Assembly (NCBI RefSeq): GCF_016107575.1
Contig: NZ_JABAST010000017.1
Span: forward strand, 1-62,276
Direction of reading: 5' to 3'
DNA from: Psychrobacter faecalis
Lineage (GTDB): Bacteria > Pseudomonadota > Gammaproteobacteria > Pseudomonadales > Moraxellaceae
Length of the DNA stretch: 62,276 bases
Shown: piece by piece, positions 27,237 to 37,510 of the stretch
Layout: every line of letters starts with the position of its first letter
How positions within the stretch are numbered: position 1 is the first letter of the stretch
The notes under the pieces: model-generated
What the model saw: only the letters and a program-made list of their open reading frames with translations
Told to the model about the DNA's origin: nothing
The model's database searches: none
Translations under genes and position numbers: made by a program

Positions 27237-27782
27237 CTAAGACAAAGCTTTGATGGCTTCCATATCGGGCAGTGGCGGTAGCTCATCTAAATTGGTCAAT
27301 CCAAACGCATCTAAAAATTGCGCTGTGGTATGTAGCAATGCAGGGCGTCCCAAGGTTTCTTTATAACCTTTCTCTTCAATCCAGCCTTTATCAAACAGTT
27401 GACGCAAGATATTACTTGATAGCGTCACACCGCGCACATGCTCGATGTCACTACGGGTCACCGGCTGCTTATAGGCGATGACACTCAAGGTTTCAAGCAG
27501 GGCTTGGCTCAGGCGCTCTTGACGCTGAGGAAAGACACGCTGGATTAATGCACTATAGTCGTCGGCAACTTGCAGTCGATAGCCGCTAGCCGTTTCATGT
27601 AAGGTCAGCACACCAGTATCTAAACGTTGTTGTAATAGCGCTAACGCTTGCGTAAGCTCTTTAGTGTTTAATGACAGATATTTTTTTAAAATACTGGCAG
27701 TCAGAGGCGCTTCTGAAGCGTGCAGGAGTACTTCGATATGCTTGCTGATTTCTTCTAAATCTTGATTTTGCTTATCTGTCAT
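27237..27782 (-). CDS. scpB: Segregation and condensation protein B
   Basis: A 181-residue ScpB with two winged-helix domains. Conserved features are KHIEVLLHASEAPLT at the start, LVLLQQR-like helices, LSQALLETLSVIAYKQPVTRSDIEHVRGV and the GRPALLHTT loop near the end. ScpB is the dimeric kite subunit that, with ScpA, joins SMC in the chromosome-organising complex. It lies 24 bases after scpA on the same strand, the normal pair. Confidence 0.93.
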   Translation of the reverse strand: MTDKQNQDLEEISKHIEVLLHASEAPLTASILKKYLSLNTKELTQALALLQQRLDTGVLTLHETASGYRLQVADDYSALIQRVFPQRQERLSQALLETLSVIAYKQPVTRSDIEHVRGVTLSSNILRQLFDKGWIEEKGYKETLGRPALLHTTAQFLDAFGLTNLDELPPLPDMEAIKALS

Positions 27783-27806
27783 TGCACGTATTCTCTGTTA
27801 AAACCA

Positions 27807-28745
27807 TTAAGCTAGCCACTGTAACGTTAATTGTCCTATATGGCGGTCTGCTGCGGTTTCATTATGGGCAGCTGATTGGCTTTCTGGGTTATTATTCACG
27901 ACACCAACCAACTGCCGTTTCATTAGCTCAAGTACCGCGACAAAACTGACTACGACGCCTACTTTACCTTGGGATTTATCCAGTAGCTCATAAAACGAGC
28001 GCGCACCATCCGTGCTTAGTTGTCTGCTAATACTGGCGATACGATCAGAAAGGGGTACGGCATCAACTTTAATGGTATGCATTTGATAGTCGGGCTGTAG
28101 CTGCATTTTAAATAAGCTATCAATCAAAAGGTTTGGCGAATAATTGGGTAATTCGGCATTCATAACGTCTTGACTTGGCATACTGACCAGCGCTAAAAAT
28201 ACATCGCGCTCAAGACGCACGAGATTGTCCAAACGCTGACTGGCCACTTTGATTTGCGCATACTCTTCAAGGCGTTCAATCAGCTCAGCTTTTGGGTCGC
28301 GCTCATCGCTTGGCGTTTCAGGCTTTGGTAGCAGCAGCTCGGTTTTAATGGCAATCAAGGTCGACGCCATCAGCAGATAGTCACCGGCCAATTCAAAATG
28401 TTCGGTATCCAGCTCACCGATATAAGCCAAATACTGCTCAGTAATCGGCAATATCGGCATTTGGGTGAGATCGACATTGTTCTTTTTGACCAGATATAAT
28501 AAAAAATCTAAGGGTCCAGCAAATTGCTCAAGCCAAATGGCAAAGGCTTGCGGTGGTACATAGAGATCTTCTGGTAGATGCTGCACCGGCGTCTGATAAA
28601 TACGCAGCGCCATATCATTATTGATTGAAATACGATGTTTGCTATTGTTATCCATAAACTTAGCGTTTTCATCCACGCTTACGGAAAATGCGGCCTTTGG
28701 TAAAGCCGCTGTTTTATTTTTCAATACTGTCTGCACCTTTAGCAA
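27807..28745 (-). CDS. scpA: Segregation and condensation protein A
   Basis: Up to 312 residues. ScpA is the kleisin that bridges SMC heads. The conserved N-terminal core is FAGPLDFLLYLVKKNNVDLTQMPILPITEQYL, followed by YLLMASTLIAIKTELLLPKP. The C-terminal winged-helix half includes ARSFYELLDKSQGKVGVVVSFVAVLELMKRQLV. The longest frame starts at a TTG at 28745; ATG codons at 28655 and 28613 are alternatives, and the true start is uncertain because none has a strong ribosome site. It follows trpS by 36 bases and is transcribed with scpB. Confidence 0.92.
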   Translation of the reverse strand: MLKVQTVLKNKTAALPKAAFSVSVDENAKFMDNNSKHRISINNDMALRIYQTPVQHLPEDLYVPPQAFAIWLEQFAGPLDFLLYLVKKNNVDLTQMPILPITEQYLAYIGELDTEHFELAGDYLLMASTLIAIKTELLLPKPETPSDERDPKAELIERLEEYAQIKVASQRLDNLVRLERDVFLALVSMPSQDVMNAELPNYSPNLLIDSLFKMQLQPDYQMHTIKVDAVPLSDRIASISRQLSTDGARSFYELLDKSQGKVGVVVSFVAVLELMKRQLVGVVNNNPESQSAAHNETAADRHIGQLTLQWLA

Positions 28746-28781
28746 CCGCCCTGATTACTGTGAGTAAAAGCAATCAAAGAC

Positions 28782-29861
28782 TTACTTAAGCTTAGCGAGG
28801 GGGCGAATGCCAATAGCACGGCGAGTTTTATCGAGCTGTTTACGGCTATGGCGACGGGCTTTTTCTGCGCCCATTTGTAAGATTTCTTCTAGCTCTTTTG
28901 GATTGGCCATTAGCGCTTCGTAACGAGCACGGAATGGGGCAATCTCGCTATTGATTTTATCAAACAATGCTTGCTTGGCATCACCCCAGCCAATGCCAGC
29001 TGCATATTGATCACGCATATCAATAATCTCTGCAGGCGTCGCAAAAGCTTTATAAATCTCAAAGAGGGCAGAATCATCAGGGTCTTTTGGCTCAGCAGGC
29101 AACTGCGAGTTAGTCACAATTTTCATGATGGCTTTATACATCTGCTTTTCAGGGCTGACTTGCGGATTAGGCTCACCAAATAAAGGAATGGTATTGCCAT
29201 AGCTCTTACTCATTTTACGGCCATCAAGCCCTGTTAATAGTGGGATATCTTCATCAACAACCGCTGACGGTAACGTAAAGAGAGGTTTATAACGATGGTT
29301 AAATGTACCAGCGATATCACGTGCCATCTCGATATGCTGTACTTGGTCACGACCGACGGGTACATGAGTCGCATTGAACATCAAGATATCAGCCGCCATC
29401 AGCACTGGATAGCCAAATAGACCCATATTAATACCTTGATCTGGATCAACGTCGGCTTTTTCGGTATTGATATCGACTGCCGCCTTATAAGCGTGCGCGC
29501 GGTTCATCAGCCCTTTGGCGCATGAGCAATTTAAAATCCAAGCCAATTCTGGAATCTCTGGCACATCTGACTGACGATAAAAGGTCACACGTTCAGGGTC
29601 AAGACCGCAAGCAATCCAAGTCGCGGCAATGATTTTGGTCGATTCATGAATGACAGCAGGGTCATAACAGCCGATAATGCCATGATAATCGGCCAAAAAG
29701 AAAAACGCCTCATCATTACTATCTTGAATAGATTGAATGGCTGGGCGAATAGCACCAACGTAATTACCTAAATGAGGAATGCCCGTCGGTTTGATGCCGG
29801 TTAGGATACGTTTACTTTCTTGTTTAGAACTGTCTACAGCTGCGTCAGTTTGAGTACTCAT
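28782..29861 (-). CDS. trpS: Tryptophanyl-tRNA synthetase
   Basis: A 359-residue class I aminoacyl-tRNA synthetase that charges tRNA-Trp. The HIGH-type motif is PHLGNYVGA (about residues 34-42), and the KMSKS motif appears as [10 protein letters not shown]. An N-terminal extension of ~20 Ser/Gln-rich residues precedes ILTGIKPTG. Length is near the usual 330-350. It is upstream of scpA-scpB on the same strand, a common linkage. Confidence 0.97.
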   Translation of the reverse strand: MSTQTDAAVDSSKQESKRILTGIKPTGIPHLGNYVGAIRPAIQSIQDSNDEAFFFLADYHGIIGCYDPAVIHESTKIIAATWIACGLDPERVTFYRQSDVPEIPELAWILNCSCAKGLMNRAHAYKAAVDINTEKADVDPDQGINMGLFGYPVLMAADILMFNATHVPVGRDQVQHIEMARDIAGTFNHRYKPLFTLPSAVVDEDIPLLTGLDGRKMSKSYGNTIPLFGEPNPQVSPEKQMYKAIMKIVTNSQLPAEPKDPDDSALFEIYKAFATPAEIIDMRDQYAAGIGWGDAKQALFDKINSEIAPFRARYEALMANPKELEEILQMGAEKARRHSRKQLDKTRRAIGIRPLAKLK

Positions 29862-30019
29862 GAAAAATCCGTTATTTTATTTCTCACATCGTTATTTATG
29901 CAGATGAGTTATTGATATGAGTGAGTTATTAATAAGTTATCGAGGTAAGTAATAGGGCTGATAAAATACCAGCTGCAAAGTATAGCAAATTTCGCAGCTA
30001 TTTTTTGGGGAATCAAAAC

Positions 30020-31123
30020 CTACTTATAAATATCGGTACGACCGTTAGGGCCGTTTTTAAAGCGACGATGGAACCACATCCATTGGGTAGGATCGATACG
30101 AATCAAGCCTTCTAGCACCTCATTAACGCGGGTCGCGTCAGCAACCTCATCATCGCTTGGATAATTGTCTAGCTCTGGTGTGATGGTCAGATGATAATGC
30201 GGACGTTTGCCTTTGGGCAGGTTATCAGGTGTTTGCCGATAAGTATGCAGCGCCATGAGTGCGGGTGGGTTTTGCTTGTCACCCAATTTTGCCATCCGCC
30301 GAGATGCGGTAATAGTAGCAGCGGGCACACCAAAGAACGGCGCCATGACACCTTGTTTTAAACCATAATCTTGGTCAGGTGAGTACCAAATCACGTGCTT
30401 AGCTTTAATAGAATTAACAAGGCTACGCATGTCACGGCTGGCAATCTGCTTGCCAAAAATCTTAGTACGTCCGTTATAAATGAACCAATCAAGAAGCGGA
30501 TTGTTTTGCGGGCGGTACATACAATCGGTGGCAAAAAACTGCGTACAGAGCATGCCGCCAAGATCGAGCATTGTATAATGCGCCCCAAGTAAAATCACTG
30601 GACGACCTTGGTTTTGGGCATTCACTAGGTGCTGTAAGCCCGAGATAGACACCGTACGGGTAAAAATATTGGGACGATACCAAGCGCACAAGGTTTCAAA
30701 CACACCGATACCTTGATTGACAAACACTTGCTTTGCCATCAACTCGCGCTCAGCTTCGGTCTTTTCTGGAAAAGCCAATCTTAAATTAATTAAGGTATCA
30801 CGTCTGCGCGAGCCGGCCAGTTTATAGATTGAAATACCCAGTTTACGACCCAACCAAAACTGCCAACGCAGCGGCAGATATATCATCGGCATGATAATTG
30901 CCAATAACAGCCAGATGCCCCAATATTGCGGCAATAAAAACTGCCACTGAAAGGGTTTTTTTTCTGCTTGCGCTGTTTGCTTATGCGTTTGCGTAATTGT
31001 AGGCATGCCAGCAGGAATGGCGGGCGACTTAACCATGTCGTTTTGTTTATCATGCTTACCTGTAGGCGGCGGCATACCCATTTTTGATGGGTTACTAGGA
31101 TCGTATTGTTCGGGGGCTTTCAT
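30020..31123 (-). CDS. lpxL: Lipid A biosynthesis late acyltransferase (LpxL/HtrB type)
   Basis: A ~367-residue inner-membrane enzyme that adds a secondary acyl chain to Kdo2-lipid IVA. The catalytic HX4D motif is HYTMLD within ILLGAHYTMLDLGG. Other family markers are RRRDTLINLRLAFPEKTEAER, DCMYRPQNNPLLDWFIYNGR and WYSPDQDYG. A membrane segment (WGIWLLLAIIMPMIYLPLRW) precedes them. About 70 hydrophilic Pro/Lys/Gln-rich residues are added at the N-terminus. I take the ATG at 31123; a longer frame begins at a TTG at 31186. LpxL is favoured over LpxM by overall pattern, but the paralogue call is not certain. Confidence 0.8.
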   Translation of the reverse strand: MKAPEQYDPSNPSKMGMPPPTGKHDKQNDMVKSPAIPAGMPTITQTHKQTAQAEKKPFQWQFLLPQYWGIWLLLAIIMPMIYLPLRWQFWLGRKLGISIYKLAGSRRRDTLINLRLAFPEKTEAERELMAKQVFVNQGIGVFETLCAWYRPNIFTRTVSISGLQHLVNAQNQGRPVILLGAHYTMLDLGGMLCTQFFATDCMYRPQNNPLLDWFIYNGRTKIFGKQIASRDMRSLVNSIKAKHVIWYSPDQDYGLKQGVMAPFFGVPAATITASRRMAKLGDKQNPPALMALHTYRQTPDNLPKGKRPHYHLTITPELDNYPSDDEVADATRVNEVLEGLIRIDPTQWMWFHRRFKNGPNGRTDIYK

Positions 31124-31280
31124 AATGAGCACAGTGTAATAAAAGTTATTATTATGATGGGGGAGCGCGTCCAAGTTTGCAAGCAAGTTTTAATAAACTA
31201 ACGACAACGAGAGCTAAGGACTTTTAAACTATTAGGCATTTAAACAATATAGTCAAAATATCCTAAAAACACTACGGTAC

Positions 31281-31348
31281 TGCTGATATCAATTTTTTTT
31301 AGCCTCTGTCTGCGCAGGCACAGCAAGCAAGAAAAATTGATATCAGCA
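31281..31348. repeat. 68-bp MITE/REP-like element with 17-bp terminal inverted repeats
   Basis: Exact 17-bp arms (TGCTGATATCAATTTTT at 31281-31297, its reverse complement at 31332-31348) enclose a GC-richer core. The core can itself fold (CTGTCTGC / GCAGGCACAG). No T-run follows and no gene lies inside. It sits in the 353-base spacer between rpsI and the acyltransferase gene. I see only this copy in the window. Confidence 0.65.
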
Positions 31349-31416
31349 GGGCATGATGTATCGATATTACTTTTCACTCACTATAGAATTAAAACAGCAG
31401 CGCTAAAAAACAGCCA

Positions 31417-31456
31417 TAAAAAAACCTTATAAACTGTGACCAGCTTATAAGGTTTT
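31417..31456 (-). terminator. Terminator of rplM-rpsI
   Basis: On the minus strand, AAAACCTTATAA pairs with TTATAAGGTTTT around a 12-base loop, and T residues follow. It lies downstream of rpsI. Confidence 0.8.
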
Positions 31457-31539
31457 GCAAATCTACTCTTTTGCTTAATACGGCTGCAGCGACTCTGAGA
31501 AAAAGACGCCAGCAGTAAAAGCCAAAGAGATAGCTTTGA

Positions 31540-31926
31540 TTAACGTTTTGAGAATTGTGGACGTTTACGTGCTTTACGTAGACCCAATTTCTTACGTTCA
31601 ACTTGACGTGAGTCACGAGTAACAAAGCCAGCTGCTTTTAGAGCAGGTTTGTTGGCTTCGTCAAGCTCAATCAATGCACGCGTGATGCCGTGACGGATTG
31701 CGCCCGCTTGACCACTGATACCGCCACCTTTTACAGTGATGTATAGGTCATAAGCAGTAGGTGATTCAAGGAGTTCTAAAGGCTGACGAACAACCATGCG
31801 CGATGTTTCGCGGCTGAAGTACTCATCAAGTGGTTTGCCGTTAACAACGATAGTACCAGTACCTTTCGCTAAAAAGACACGAGCGGTAGAAGTTTTGCGA
31901 CGACCAGTTCCGTAATTGCGTTCCAT
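31540..31926 (-). CDS. rpsI: 30S ribosomal protein S9
   Basis: 128 residues: [15 protein letters not shown] at the start, [19 protein letters not shown] in the middle and the basic tail [17 protein letters not shown] that reaches the decoding site. Full length for S9. AAGGATA precedes the ATG, 10 bases after the rplM stop. Confidence 0.98.
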   Translation of the reverse strand: MERNYGTGRRKTSTARVFLAKGTGTIVVNGKPLDEYFSRETSRMVVRQPLELLESPTAYDLYITVKGGGISGQAGAIRHGITRALIELDEANKPALKAAGFVTRDSRQVERKKLGLRKARKRPQFSKR

Positions 31927-31936
31927 AAGTATATCC

Positions 31937-32365
31937 TTAGATGTCTAGTTCTTTAGGTTGCTGAGCTTCATGTGGATGTTCTGTACCCGCATATAGTTTC
32001 AGCTTTTTGATCATCGCGTAGCCAAGAGGACCTTTTGGAAGCATACCCTTAACCGCTTTATGTAGAACATCTTCAGGCTTATGTGCAATCAGCTTGGTGA
32101 AGTTGGTTTCTTTAATACCACCTGGGTAACCACTGTGACGATAGTACTTTTTGTCTTGCGCTTTTTTGCCCGTTACCGCGATTTTTTCTGCGTTGATAAC
32201 AACGATAAAATCACCAGTATCTACGTGCGGCGTATAACAAGTCTTGTGCTTGCCACGTAAGCGACTAGCGATTTCAGTAGCTAAGCGACCAAGGGTTTTG
32301 CCGTCAGCATCTACGACATACCAGTCATGGGTCACTTCAGCTGGTTTTGCACTAAGTGTTTTCAT
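31937..32365 (-). CDS. rplM: 50S ribosomal protein L13
   Basis: 142 residues with the L13 signatures [41 protein letters not shown] and [21 protein letters not shown]. Standard length. It is first in the rplM-rpsI operon, as in most bacteria. Confidence 0.98.
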   Translation of the reverse strand: MKTLSAKPAEVTHDWYVVDADGKTLGRLATEIASRLRGKHKTCYTPHVDTGDFIVVINAEKIAVTGKKAQDKKYYRHSGYPGGIKETNFTKLIAHKPEDVLHKAVKGMLPKGPLGYAMIKKLKLYAGTEHPHEAQQPKELDI

Positions 32366-32576
32366 GATAAAACCTTAAAATTAGAATTCGTTGAGAGTTT
32401 AGCTGGGAACGGGGCTCTCAAAAAACAGACTGCACATTATAAGCAGTAGCGCCTACGCTTGCAAGCTGCATTGGGGTTTATTTTCGCCTTATATACATTA
32501 AACTGCAGCGTTGGCCAGTTTTTTAGCGGTTTTAAACATTGATGAAATTTGTTAATGGCTTTTATTAACCCGACAA

Positions 32577-33293
32577 TTATGATGCTGAAAGCTGATAAAG
32601 TCCAGCGACAACTTGCCCAACTTTGGTTTGTTTTAGGCACTCAAAACGTATCAAGCCTTGCGTTATCTCTATTTGCGGCTCAGCGCTTTCGTTGATACTT
32701 GCTACCAATTGATCCAGTTGCAGGGTTAAATCTTTATCCGCCTCTAAATAAATCAGCGTTTTTGTGTTGATTAAAGACTGTTTAATAAGTGCTGTCAAAA
32801 TCGGCTGCCATAAATCTTGCGCATACGGCGGGTCGATAAAGACGATATCAAAATGCTGCTTTATCGTTTGGTTTTGCGTCAGTACTTGCTCGGCGGTGCC
32901 TTGAATAATCTGATAGTTACGGGCGTCTAAGCGTAAGTTCTCCGCACTTTTGCGCAGCATAGTGACTTGCGCCGAACTTACTTCGATAAAGGTAGCGTGC
33001 GCGGCGCCACGTGATAACGCTTCAAAGCCTAAAACGCCGCTACCAGCGCAGCTATCAAGTACTTGAGCGTCATGAATATCGGCAATCAACCAATTAAACA
33101 AGGTCTCACGCAGGCGATCTGGTGTCGGGCGCAAACCTTCGGCATCGATAAAACTCACAATGCGGCGTTTAAACTGCCCGCCAATGATACGTACGTCGCC
33201 TGCTGCGGCCTGTTTCGCATGATGGTTGTTTTTTTGCTCACGATGTTTTGAAGATTTTTTCATAATGTTTTTTAGGTATTGCCTTTCGTTCAT
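32577..33293 (-). CDS. rsmD: 16S rRNA (guanine(966)-N(2))-methyltransferase RsmD
   Basis: Up to 238 residues. It methylates G966 of 16S rRNA on the assembled small subunit. The N-terminal RIIGGQFKRRIVSF and RPTPDRLRETLFNWL match the RsmD opening. SAM-binding VLDSCAGSGVLGFEALSRGA (78-97) and the catalytic DPPY (154-157, in VFIDPPYAQDLW) are intact. The first ~25 residues are basic and poorly conserved; the start could be the ATG at 33293 or that at 33263. It follows mrdA by about 50 bases on the same strand. Confidence 0.92.
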   Translation of the reverse strand: MNERQYLKNIMKKSSKHREQKNNHHAKQAAAGDVRIIGGQFKRRIVSFIDAEGLRPTPDRLRETLFNWLIADIHDAQVLDSCAGSGVLGFEALSRGAAHATFIEVSSAQVTMLRKSAENLRLDARNYQIIQGTAEQVLTQNQTIKQHFDIVFIDPPYAQDLWQPILTALIKQSLINTKTLIYLEADKDLTLQLDQLVASINESAEPQIEITQGLIRFECLKQTKVGQVVAGLYQLSAS

Positions 33294-33342
33294 TTATTCT
33301 GAAGTATTTTATTGCTGAACTTTTTATTGTTTAGCTTTGTCA

Positions 33343-35334
33343 TTACTCAGCAGTGGCAGCGCCGGTTGTGGCTGCCGCGCTTTGCGCTTCTTTTTGCTCA
33401 GCGAGTGCTTGTTCTTTATCACGTAGGGCGTCACGCATGGCTTTTTCAAAGGCCTTTTGGCGCTTGATAGCTCTTAACTCATCGGCGGTTGGCGGCAAAA
33501 TAGGGTCGGTTTTACGCTGTAGCATCCAATAATCAAATAAGGCACGACCAATAGGCGCGGCGACAGCACTACCGCCGCCACCATTTTCGACCAGTACCGA
33601 CAGGGCGATTTCTGGCTCTTCTACAGGCGCAAAACCATTAAACCAAGCGTGATCCCAGTGACGTTTATCGAGGGCCGCTTTATTATAGCTTTTACCTTGG
33701 GCAATTGATTTGACCTGTGCGGTACCGGTTTTACCAGCGATGCGATAGCGCGGGGTATAAATGCCACGCCCTGTACCCGCCTTGATCGTTTGTTCCATCG
33801 CATCGTGCATACGCGTCCAGTCAGAAGGTTTGCCATTGTAGTCAATTTTGCCATCAGGCTTGCTAATCACGTTAACGGCCGCCGCGCCATCGCTGCTTTT
33901 TAATAAATGCGGGGTGATGTGATAGCCTTTATTGGCGGTCATGGCGGTGGCATTGGCAATCTGTAATGGCGTCGCTAAAAAATACCCTTGGCCGATACTG
34001 ACAGAGATGGTTTCACCCGGTAACCAGCCTTTATCATAGGTGTCTCTTTTCCATTTTGGTGACGGCATAACGCCTGGTTTTTCATTGGGTAAGTCAATAC
34101 CGGTCTGCTCACCAAAACCAAAGCGCACCATCCAGTCATGAAGGCGCTGAATGCCCATCTCATACGCCAACTTATAATAATAGGTATCGACCGACATCAT
34201 GATGGATTTCTTTAAATCTACCGTACCGTGGCCACCGCGTTTCCAATCGCGAAAACGGTGCGAATCGCCGGGTAGACTGAAATAACCCGGGTCATAAATG
34301 GTCGTTTCCCAATCTCGTAGGCCGTAATGAATACCGCCCAAACCCTCAAAAGGTTTAATGGTCGAGCCGGGCGGATACGTCCCTTGTAGCGCGCGGTTAT
34401 AAAGAGGCTGATCAAGGTCATCACGCAGAGCGCCGTAGTCCTTAAAAGAGATGCCCGAAATAAAAGGATTGGGATCGTAGCTTGGGTTACTAACAAAAGC
34501 CAAAACATCGCCGTTTTTTGGGTCGATAGCGACGATCGCGCCGCGGCGACCATCAAGCTGCTGCTGCGCAATGGTTTGTAAGCCATAATCTAGACTAAGC
34601 GTGATGTCATTGCCCGCAATGGGCGCTTTGGTATCAAGTTGACGTAGAATATTGCCATGGGCATCGGTTTCTACCGACTGATAACCGGGCTGTCCGAGCA
34701 AGATATCTTCATAAAAATCTTCAATACCAATCTTACCGATAAGATCGGTGCCCGCGTAGCGATCCTTATTAATTTGCTTGGATTCTTTATCGTTAATACG
34801 TCCGACATAGCCAATCACGTGGGCAAATAGCTCATCGTAAGGGTACGAGCGCGTGAGTTTACTCTGAATACTGATACCACGAAAAAAAGGCTGACGCTCA
34901 CTAAACTGCGCCAATTGCGCTTCGGTCAAATCAATTTTGATGGTCACCGGGTCGTTTTTGGTTTTGCTAACCCGTGCCAAAATATCGGTAATGTCTTTTT
35001 CGGTAAGATCAAAAATGGGCGCGAGCAGATTTAGCGTGCGCTCTGGATCTTCGACTTCGTCAGGGCTGAGCATAGCGGTAAATACGGGCTGATTGTCAGC
35101 GAGAATCACACCGTTACGGTCGTAAATATAACCGCGACTGGGCGGCGCAGAGATGAGCTTGATGCGATTGTTATCGGCTTGGGTAGTGTACTTATCATGA
35201 GCATACACTTGCAGATAACCGTACCGCGCGATCAAACCCAACAAGCCCACAAACATAAACAGCCCAAGGATAATAATGCGGCTGGTAAAAATACGATTGA
35301 CCTGTTCAGTATCGGACGCGAGCGGTTTGTTCAT
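33343..35334 (-). CDS. mrdA: Penicillin-binding protein 2 (peptidoglycan transpeptidase, cell elongation)
   Basis: A 663-residue class B penicillin-binding protein. One N-terminal membrane anchor (IIILGLFMFVGLLGLIARYGYL, ~20-41) precedes the pedestal domain with the PPSRGYIYDRNGVILADN motif. The transpeptidase domain has active-site Ser324 in GSTIKP, SVD (381-383) and KTGTAQ (535-540). It cross-links the side wall with the Rod complex. A C-terminal Lys/Glu/Gln/Ala-rich tail of ~45 residues is added. The partner rodA is not adjacent in this window. Confidence 0.96.
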   Translation of the reverse strand: MNKPLASDTEQVNRIFTSRIIILGLFMFVGLLGLIARYGYLQVYAHDKYTTQADNNRIKLISAPPSRGYIYDRNGVILADNQPVFTAMLSPDEVEDPERTLNLLAPIFDLTEKDITDILARVSKTKNDPVTIKIDLTEAQLAQFSERQPFFRGISIQSKLTRSYPYDELFAHVIGYVGRINDKESKQINKDRYAGTDLIGKIGIEDFYEDILLGQPGYQSVETDAHGNILRQLDTKAPIAGNDITLSLDYGLQTIAQQQLDGRRGAIVAIDPKNGDVLAFVSNPSYDPNPFISGISFKDYGALRDDLDQPLYNRALQGTYPPGSTIKPFEGLGGIHYGLRDWETTIYDPGYFSLPGDSHRFRDWKRGGHGTVDLKKSIMMSVDTYYYKLAYEMGIQRLHDWMVRFGFGEQTGIDLPNEKPGVMPSPKWKRDTYDKGWLPGETISVSIGQGYFLATPLQIANATAMTANKGYHITPHLLKSSDGAAAVNVISKPDGKIDYNGKPSDWTRMHDAMEQTIKAGTGRGIYTPRYRIAGKTGTAQVKSIAQGKSYNKAALDKRHWDHAWFNGFAPVEEPEIALSVLVENGGGGSAVAAPIGRALFDYWMLQRKTDPILPPTADELRAIKRQKAFEKAMRDALRDKEQALAEQKEAQSAAATTGAATAE

Positions 35335-35926
35335 ATAAAGTCAGTACCCAGACGATCAGTAAAACGGTCGTTGATAAAGTGATGGTTGATTAAGCACAGA
35401 TAAATAAAGCCAAGAAAGATACAGTCATTTTTTTGTTTATCTAAAGCGGGGTGAGCATAAAGGATAAGACAAAGTATTTCAATAACATAGCGCGATGATT
35501 TATCAATAAAAAGGTCAAATAATTTACTTACCGTCTTCAGCTAGCCAGTAGCATTAAGCAACCGCAAATTATAACAGAACAAACACTTGCGCGCAGTAGG
35601 CAGTCGTCTATTTTGTGAGGATCGTTATTGCCATGATCGACAGTGTTCTTTAGCCATTTTTAACATCATTAAATGATAGTAAAGGTTTAGGGTGGTGAGT
35701 AGGGCGCAAAACGTGTCATCGCTAGTCACAACTTGCCAAGGCTTGATATGTGCTAATAAATAGCAAGTATGCTAAAATCAGGCGATTTATTTTAGCCACT
35801 TATCGCATCTATAGCGTTATTTAATTTAGTGGTTATTGAGGATAGAGCGTTTTTATTGAGCGTTCTTAATCGACTAAGGATATTTGCTTAACAACGACCA
35901 TCATCACCTCAAGGATAATTAGAGTC
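35335..35926. other. Divergent intergenic region between mrdA and the DUF445 gene
   Basis: A 592-base AT-rich spacer that should carry promoters for both divergent genes. I see no gene, no clear terminator and no well-spaced -35/-10 pair. AAGGATAATTAGAGTC before the ATG at 35927 supplies a ribosome site. Confidence 0.45.
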
Positions 35927-37261
35927 ATGGATGCAAATTCATTGTGGCAGACGATAGCGGAACACCCCGAGTTTTTTGCTATGTTGACCATTCCACCAGT
36001 GACTGCATTTGTCACTTGGATACACGTGTGGATGGCACTCAAGATGCTATTTTATCCGATTAAATTTTGGGGTATTCGGATTCCAAACTTTCCATTCTTT
36101 GGTTTGCCGGGATTGGGTTGGCAAGGGATTGTGCCACGTAAGGCAGGCAAGATATCGGGCGTGATTGTTGATCAGACGCTCTCAAAGCTGGGTTCGCTCG
36201 ATGAGTTTTTTCAGGCGATGGAGCCAGAACAGATGGCGGTATTTATCACCGATACGGTCGATGAAAACCTTGAGAGTTTGATTGATGAGATTATGCTTGA
36301 CCATTCGCCAGCGCTGTGGGGCAATCTGCCTTATGCGTTAAAGCGCCGCGTCTATGCCCAAGCGCATCAAGAGTTGCCAAATATCATGCAATCCTTGGTG
36401 ACCGATTTGACCTATCACGTCGAAGATTTGGTCGATATGCGCAAAATGATTGTCAATAAAATGGAAAGTGACCGGCGTTTGATGGTCAATATGTTTTTAA
36501 AAGTTGGGCAAAAAGAGATTGATTTTATCTGGCATATCAGTGCTTTGATTGGCCTTGTATTCGGTATTATCCAAATGTTTATATTTTTGGTGGTACCGCA
36601 GCATTGGACGGTACCGTTTTTTGCCGCTATTTGGGGATTTTTGACCAACTGGATTGCGATTTGGATGGTGTTTAACCCAGTTGAGCCACGTTTTATTCCG
36701 TATGTGAAGTTTTTTGTGCTACAAAGCCGTTTCCCATTTATTAAGCCGCAACTGCCGCATATCGCGCAGTACCGTTTCCAAGGCGGTTTTATGAAGCGCC
36801 AAGAGGAAGTGTCTGAGGTTTTTGCTGAGATTGTGGTCAAAGATTTGGTCACTTTAGAAAACATCATGAATGAGATGATGTATGGTGACCGCGCCGCCGA
36901 AACGCGTGAGTTGATGAAATCGCATTTGTATAAAGTGTTAGAATCGCCGGTCATTAGTACCACATTGCGGGTTGGACTGGGTCGCCGCGAGTTTGGGCAA
37001 TTGAAAAATACCATTATCGACAAATCCATCGTCGCGACTATGGTGCCACTGCGAGACCCTGAACTTAATGAAAGCCGTGCCAGTAAAATATTTGGGCTAT
37101 TTCGCGATCGTATTCGCGCGCTATCCCCTGATGAGTTTCAAAACCTATTGCGTCCCGCTTTTCGCGAAGATGAGATGACGCTGATTATACTCGGCGGTTT
37201 GACAGGTTTCTTGGCAGGTTGGTTGCATCTGGTCTTGGTGTTTTTCCCTGCCATGCAGTGA
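35927..37261 (+). CDS. DUF445 family membrane protein
   Basis: A 444-residue protein of the DUF445 (YheB/YjiN-like) family, function unknown. The N-terminus has a membrane segment (FFAMLTIPPVTAFVTWIHVWMALKMLF) followed by the conserved IRIPNFPFFGLPGLGWQGIVPRKAGK region. That motif recurs in degenerate form as RFIPYVKFFVLQSRFPFIKPQ. Two central TM segments (FIWHISALIGLVFGIIQMFIF and VPFFAAIWGFLTNWIAIWMVF) and a C-terminal TM (LIILGGLTGFLAGWLHLVLVFF) are seen. It is transcribed alone, ~250 bases upstream of ccmF. Confidence 0.8.
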   Translation: MDANSLWQTIAEHPEFFAMLTIPPVTAFVTWIHVWMALKMLFYPIKFWGIRIPNFPFFGLPGLGWQGIVPRKAGKISGVIVDQTLSKLGSLDEFFQAMEPEQMAVFITDTVDENLESLIDEIMLDHSPALWGNLPYALKRRVYAQAHQELPNIMQSLVTDLTYHVEDLVDMRKMIVNKMESDRRLMVNMFLKVGQKEIDFIWHISALIGLVFGIIQMFIFLVVPQHWTVPFFAAIWGFLTNWIAIWMVFNPVEPRFIPYVKFFVLQSRFPFIKPQLPHIAQYRFQGGFMKRQEEVSEVFAEIVVKDLVTLENIMNEMMYGDRAAETRELMKSHLYKVLESPVISTTLRVGLGRREFGQLKNTIIDKSIVATMVPLRDPELNESRASKIFGLFRDRIRALSPDEFQNLLRPAFREDEMTLIILGGLTGFLAGWLHLVLVFFPAMQ

Positions 37262-37510
37262 GAAAGGGTTTTTATGTTCTTTACACATATCGCCTACAGA
37301 GTGGATACAGAAACGTGACAAGTTGACGCTAATGTACCATGCTGTAAGTCTTCTAAGCTACAATGGCTGATAGCTACAGATGCAGAAAAAAGCATGACAA
37401 TGACGGCGTAATGTCTAAAAGTAACGACTATTGACTATTCTCAGACGCATTAAAAATACTGCTTTCTAAAATAAACAATGACCGTATTAAGGTAAACAAG
37501 GTTAGACCGT

